Assembly: GCA_001821615.1 (NCBI GenBank)
Contig: MHMS01000002.1
Span: 1,102 to 34,889 of the forward strand
DNA length: 33,788 bases
Direction of reading: 5' to 3'
Source of the DNA: Candidatus Niyogibacteria bacterium RIFCSPLOWO2_12_FULL_41_13
Lineage (GTDB): Bacteria > Patescibacteriota > Minisyncoccia > 2-12-FULL-41-13
This document shows positions 31,481-33,788 of this stretch, piece by piece. The position numbers and the translations under genes are program-made. How positions within the stretch are numbered: the stretch's first letter is position 1; each line of letters begins with the position of its first letter. The notes below the pieces were generated by a model. The model saw only the letters and a list, made by a program, of their open reading frames with translations, searched no databases and was not told the origin of the DNA.

Positions 31481-32071
31481 TTACTTGAATTTGGAAACGA
31501 ATTCGCTGTTTTTGAGCCAAAATCGCCAATGAATTTTTGACCAACGCGGGCCGGCGTAATCAATGCCGATTCTCGGCCCTTTTGCGATTTGAGAAGGTTT
31601 AATTTTCTCTCCCCCGTCTTCCAGCCAAATTCTGCTTGATTTAACCGTATCTTCGCCGTAAAAAGATTTGTCAAACTTGAAATATCCGCACAATTTCCCC
31701 GGCCCATTCGCTTTGTTTAAGTATCTTGTATTTAGTATCTTGTATTTAGTATTTACAACTGGCTCAACAGCGCGGATTAACACGCACTCTGGTTTGCCTT
31801 CTTTATAAGTTGAGATATTAAATTGCCAGTGCATTCCGTAAACCAAATAAATATAAATATGGCCGCCTTTTAAAAATTCAGCGCGGTTTCGCGCCGTTTG
31901 CTTTCCGCCGTAAGCGTGGCTCGCTTTATCTTTTGGTCCGACATACGCTTCGGTTTCAACAATCTTGCCGACGATTTTTCCGCCGCGGTATTTCCTAACC
32001 AAATATTTTCCCAATAAATTTTTCGCAACTTTTAGTGTCGACTGGAGAAAAAAATCTCTTTTAAGCTTCAT
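31481..32071 (-). CDS. mpg: 3-methyladenine DNA glycosylase (MPG/AAG family)
   Basis: 196 residues. Family motifs: 'LGKYLVRKYRGG', 'IVETEAYVGPKDKASHAYGG', 'HIYIYLVYGMHWQFNIST', 'CVLIRAVEP' and 'NGPGKLCGYF'. It removes alkylated bases in base-excision repair. Between 'AVEPV' and 'NGPGKL' is an insertion NTKYKILNTRYLNKA encoded by an AT-rich tandem repeat (31719-31755) of the same type found between rplU and cutA. A TAAAAT hexamer at 32081-32086 lies 9 nt before the ATG; no Shine-Dalgarno site. The gene is in frame and otherwise complete. Confidence 0.92.
   Translation of the reverse strand: MKLKRDFFLQSTLKVAKNLLGKYLVRKYRGGKIVGKIVETEAYVGPKDKASHAYGGKQTARNRAEFLKGGHIYIYLVYGMHWQFNISTYKEGKPECVLIRAVEPVVNTKYKILNTRYLNKANGPGKLCGYFKFDKSFYGEDTVKSSRIWLEDGGEKIKPSQIAKGPRIGIDYAGPRWSKIHWRFWLKNSEFVSKFK
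31719..31755. repeat. In-frame AGTATYT/TGTATYT repeat inside mpg
   Basis: Plus strand GTATCTTGTATTTAGTATCT and continuing TGTATTTAGTATTT; period 7-8 nt. Encodes the KYKILNTRYLN insertion in Mpg. Confidence 0.75.
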
Positions 32072-32111
32072 AATTTTGTTATTTTAACACAAATTAACAT
32101 TGATTAATAAA

Positions 32112-32151
32112 ATTAAAAGGGACCAAAACGATATGTCACCGTCTTGGTCCC
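32112..32151 (-). terminator. Intrinsic terminator of the 189-aa gene
   Basis: Minus strand GGGACCAAGACG pairs with CGTTTTGGTCCC (one G-U) and TTTTAATTTT follows. Confidence 0.85.
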
Positions 32152-32182
32152 CTAAATTTAAAAAGGAGGGTGAAGGTATGCG

Positions 32183-32752
32183 CTAAGCGCGCGCATATTC
32201 AGCTTCCTCGTTCTTTTCTTTCGCCTTCTTTGTAAGATGTTCTTGATCAATTATCTTCCAGGCAGATCTCATGCCGATGTTGGCGATAAGAATCAAAACA
32301 ACGAGGAAACAAAAAGCAAGGAAATACGACAACCGATCCTTTTCTAGCTGGATGAAAGCCCTTCCATCCTTTATCACCATAGATACAGGTTTTAATCCAG
32401 CTTTCTCAATACTTGGCCCTATAACCGCATATGAAAAAAAGGTGTCTTGAAACTCAATGAAATAGCAAAGAGTCTTCCCATCATAAAAAATATTAATTTG
32501 TTTATCTCCTCTTATTTTTTCAAGAGAAGCTAAACTGGGAACATCCGCTCTTTTCTTGTTATTATTCCAAAAAAAAGAGAAAGGTTTGATCGGATTGAGC
32601 TTCGAATTTGGCGGAATATAAATTCCCTCCACTTTGATTGGCTCCGGAAGGGGCGATACATAACCTTCTATAAGCCAGCCTATCGCTATAAAGCAAAGGC
32701 CAAGAAAAAAATTAAAAAATACCAAACCCATGATGGGTAAAGGTTTCTTCAT
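32183..32752 (-). CDS. Hypothetical membrane protein with two TM segments
   Basis: 189 residues. TM1 at about 8-29, an extracytoplasmic domain (about 30-145) with 'EGIYIPPNSKLNPIKPF' and strand-rich sequence, TM2 at about 146-163, then a charged cytoplasmic tail rich in Lys/Glu. Family not recognised. The start is set by GGAGGG at 32760-32765, seven nucleotides before the ATG. A promoter at 32813-32841 and a terminator at 32112-32151 make it a stand-alone unit. Another member of the strong-SD group. Confidence 0.75.
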   Translation of the reverse strand: MKKPLPIMGLVFFNFFLGLCFIAIGWLIEGYVSPLPEPIKVEGIYIPPNSKLNPIKPFSFFWNNNKKRADVPSLASLEKIRGDKQINIFYDGKTLCYFIEFQDTFFSYAVIGPSIEKAGLKPVSMVIKDGRAFIQLEKDRLSYFLAFCFLVVLILIANIGMRSAWKIIDQEHLTKKAKEKNEEAEYARA

Positions 32753-32759
32753 TGCCTTG

Positions 32760-32765
32760 CCCTCC
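32760..32765 (-). promoter_or_regulatory. Strong Shine-Dalgarno site
   Basis: GGAGGG on the minus strand, seven nucleotides before the ATG at 32750-32752. Confidence 0.7.
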
Positions 32766-32812
32766 GTTGCGGTTAAAGTTTAAAAAAAGAACTATCCATT
32801 TATGCCTGTTTT

Positions 32813-32841
32813 AAGATAACAAAATACAATAAAAAAGTCAA
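32813..32841 (-). promoter_or_regulatory. Sigma-70-type promoter
   Basis: Minus strand TTGACT (32836-32841), 17-nt spacer, TATCTT (32813-32818). Drives the 189-aa gene with a ~50-nt leader. Confidence 0.65.
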
Positions 32842-32884
32842 TATAATAAAAGGGGGCGATCATATCTATAATCAATGTATATTT

Positions 32885-33788
32885 ATGCTTCGCCTATATA
32901 ATACGCTTAGCAAAAAAATTGAGGTTTTTAAGCCACTCAATAAAAAAGAAGTCCGGATGTATAACTGCGGGCCGACTGTTTATGATTACGCCCATATCGG
33001 AAATTTAAGGTCCTATGTTTTTGTTGACCTTTTGAAAAGATACCTCCGCTATTCCGGCTACAAAGTAAAACATATTACGAATATCACCGATGTGGACGAC
33101 AAAACAATAAAAGGAAGCCGGCAGAGTCGCCAATCTTTGAAAGAATACACGGATTTTTATTTAAAAGAATTTATCAAAGATATTAAAACGCTCAATGTGG
33201 AATTTCCGGAAAAAATGCCAAGAGCCGCAAAACACATCAACGAGATGACAGATTTAATAAAAATTCTGTTAAAAAAGGGCTATGCCTATGAGTCCGACCA
33301 TTCAATTTATTTTAAAATTTCAAAAGCGAAAGATTACGGAAAATTGGCGGGCGTTAAAAAACAGGATTTGAATCGCGCCGCAAAAATATCCGTAATTGAA
33401 GACGAATACAAAAAAGAAAATATGAGCGACTTCGCCCTTTGGAAAGGCTGGAAACCGCAAGACAGGAATGTTTTTTGGAAAACCAAAATCGGCAAAGGAA
33501 GGCCGGGTTGGCATATAGAATGCTCGGCGATGAGCATAAAATATCTGGGAAAAAGTTTTGACATTCATCTCGGCGGAATTGATTTGATTTTTCCCCACCA
33601 TACCAATGAAATAGCCCAGTCAGAATCGGCGACCAATAAAAAATTCGTCAATTACTGGCTCCATAACGCTCATTTGCTGGTAAATGGCGAAAAAATGTCC
33701 AAATCACTCGGAAATTTTTACACTCTAAAAGACATCGCAAAAAAGGGATACAATCCCCTGCTTTTAAGATTGATTCTGCTTAAAACCC
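32885..33788 (+). CDS. cysS: Cysteinyl-tRNA synthetase, 5' part (cut by window end)
   Basis: About 301 codons are visible, the gene continues past the window. Zn-ligand and signature regions: 'MYNCGPTVYDYAHIGNLR' (first Zn Cys and the HIGH-type HIGN), 'ITDVDDKTIKGS', 'GWHIECSAMS' (second Zn Cys), 'HLGGIDLIFPHHTNEIAQSE' and 'GEKMSKSLGNF' (KMSKS). It charges tRNA-Cys. TATAAT at 32867-32872 lies 12 nt before the ATG, without a Shine-Dalgarno sequence, so the mRNA is near-leaderless. Divergent from the 189-aa gene. Confidence 0.95.
   Translation, partial: MLRLYNTLSKKIEVFKPLNKKEVRMYNCGPTVYDYAHIGNLRSYVFVDLLKRYLRYSGYKVKHITNITDVDDKTIKGSRQSRQSLKEYTDFYLKEFIKDIKTLNVEFPEKMPRAAKHINEMTDLIKILLKKGYAYESDHSIYFKISKAKDYGKLAGVKKQDLNRAAKISVIEDEYKKENMSDFALWKGWKPQDRNVFWKTKIGKGRPGWHIECSAMSIKYLGKSFDIHLGGIDLIFPHHTNEIAQSESATNKKFVNYWLHNAHLLVNGEKMSKSLGNFYTLKDIAKKGYNPLLLRLILLKT

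Overview
The window looks like a piece of a Candidate Phyla Radiation (Patescibacteria) chromosome, probably a Parcubacteria- or Microgenomates-like lineage. The DNA is AT-rich with tightly packed genes and the standard code (TGA is a true stop, e.g. at 11222-11224 and 20056-20058). The 16S rRNA gene is interrupted by self-splicing-type introns with LAGLIDADG homing endonuclease genes and is not followed by 23S. The gene set (VKOR/DsbA pair, MraZ-RsmH-FtsL-FtsI-MurF, LemA, RmuC, DUF4015, 7TM histidine kinase) also fits. Assignment below 'CPR' is inference.

Layout. 1-2602: an extracytoplasmic disulfide module (a proline-rich membrane peptide, a six-repeat cysteine protein, a DsbA-like thioredoxin and a VKOR homologue). 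2630-3830: a PD-(D/E)XK-like protein, an ArsR-type regulator bracketed by two near-identical palindromic sites, and a small Cys/His protein on the minus strand. 3931-13678: housekeeping genes on the plus strand (PBP2, LysS, a P-type cation ATPase with a CaCA antiporter, RmuC, a SpoT-type HD protein, bL21, CutA). 13679-14371: hairpins and a small gene with its own promoter and terminator. 14382-19224 (minus): a dcw cluster read mraZ-rsmH-ftsL-ftsI-murF, followed by tRNA-Glu. 19405-25350: PlsC, an aminotransferase, an unrecognised His/Cys-rich protein coupled to an orphan histidine kinase, and LemA. 25399-29292 (minus): the 16S locus with promoter, processing stem and three intervening sequences. 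29313-32841 (minus): NUDIX, DUF4015, a tiny membrane protein, Mpg and a small membrane protein. 32885-end: the start of cysS.

The most notable points are these. (1) The four 16S exons sum to about 1537 nt, but where the anti-Shine-Dalgarno CCUCC should lie the gene reads UAUACUAAAC, and no CCUCC follows in the trailer. (2) Many genes carry a TATAAT-like -10 box 7-12 nt before ATG, which suggests leaderless mRNAs, while a minority of small genes have textbook AGGAGG sites. (3) Two of the 16S introns are sister group I introns; one carries a two-motif LAGLIDADG ORF whose ends run into the ribozyme core, the other has an AT-rich hairpin at the same place. (4) A short AT-rich repeat family (AGTATYT units) occurs between genes and also in frame inside mpg. 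(5) A 551-aa unknown protein with conserved-looking His/Cys clusters sits behind a promoter, a 42-codon ORF and an intrinsic terminator that resemble an attenuator.

Nothing resembling a CRISPR array, transposase, prophage or conventional defence island is visible.
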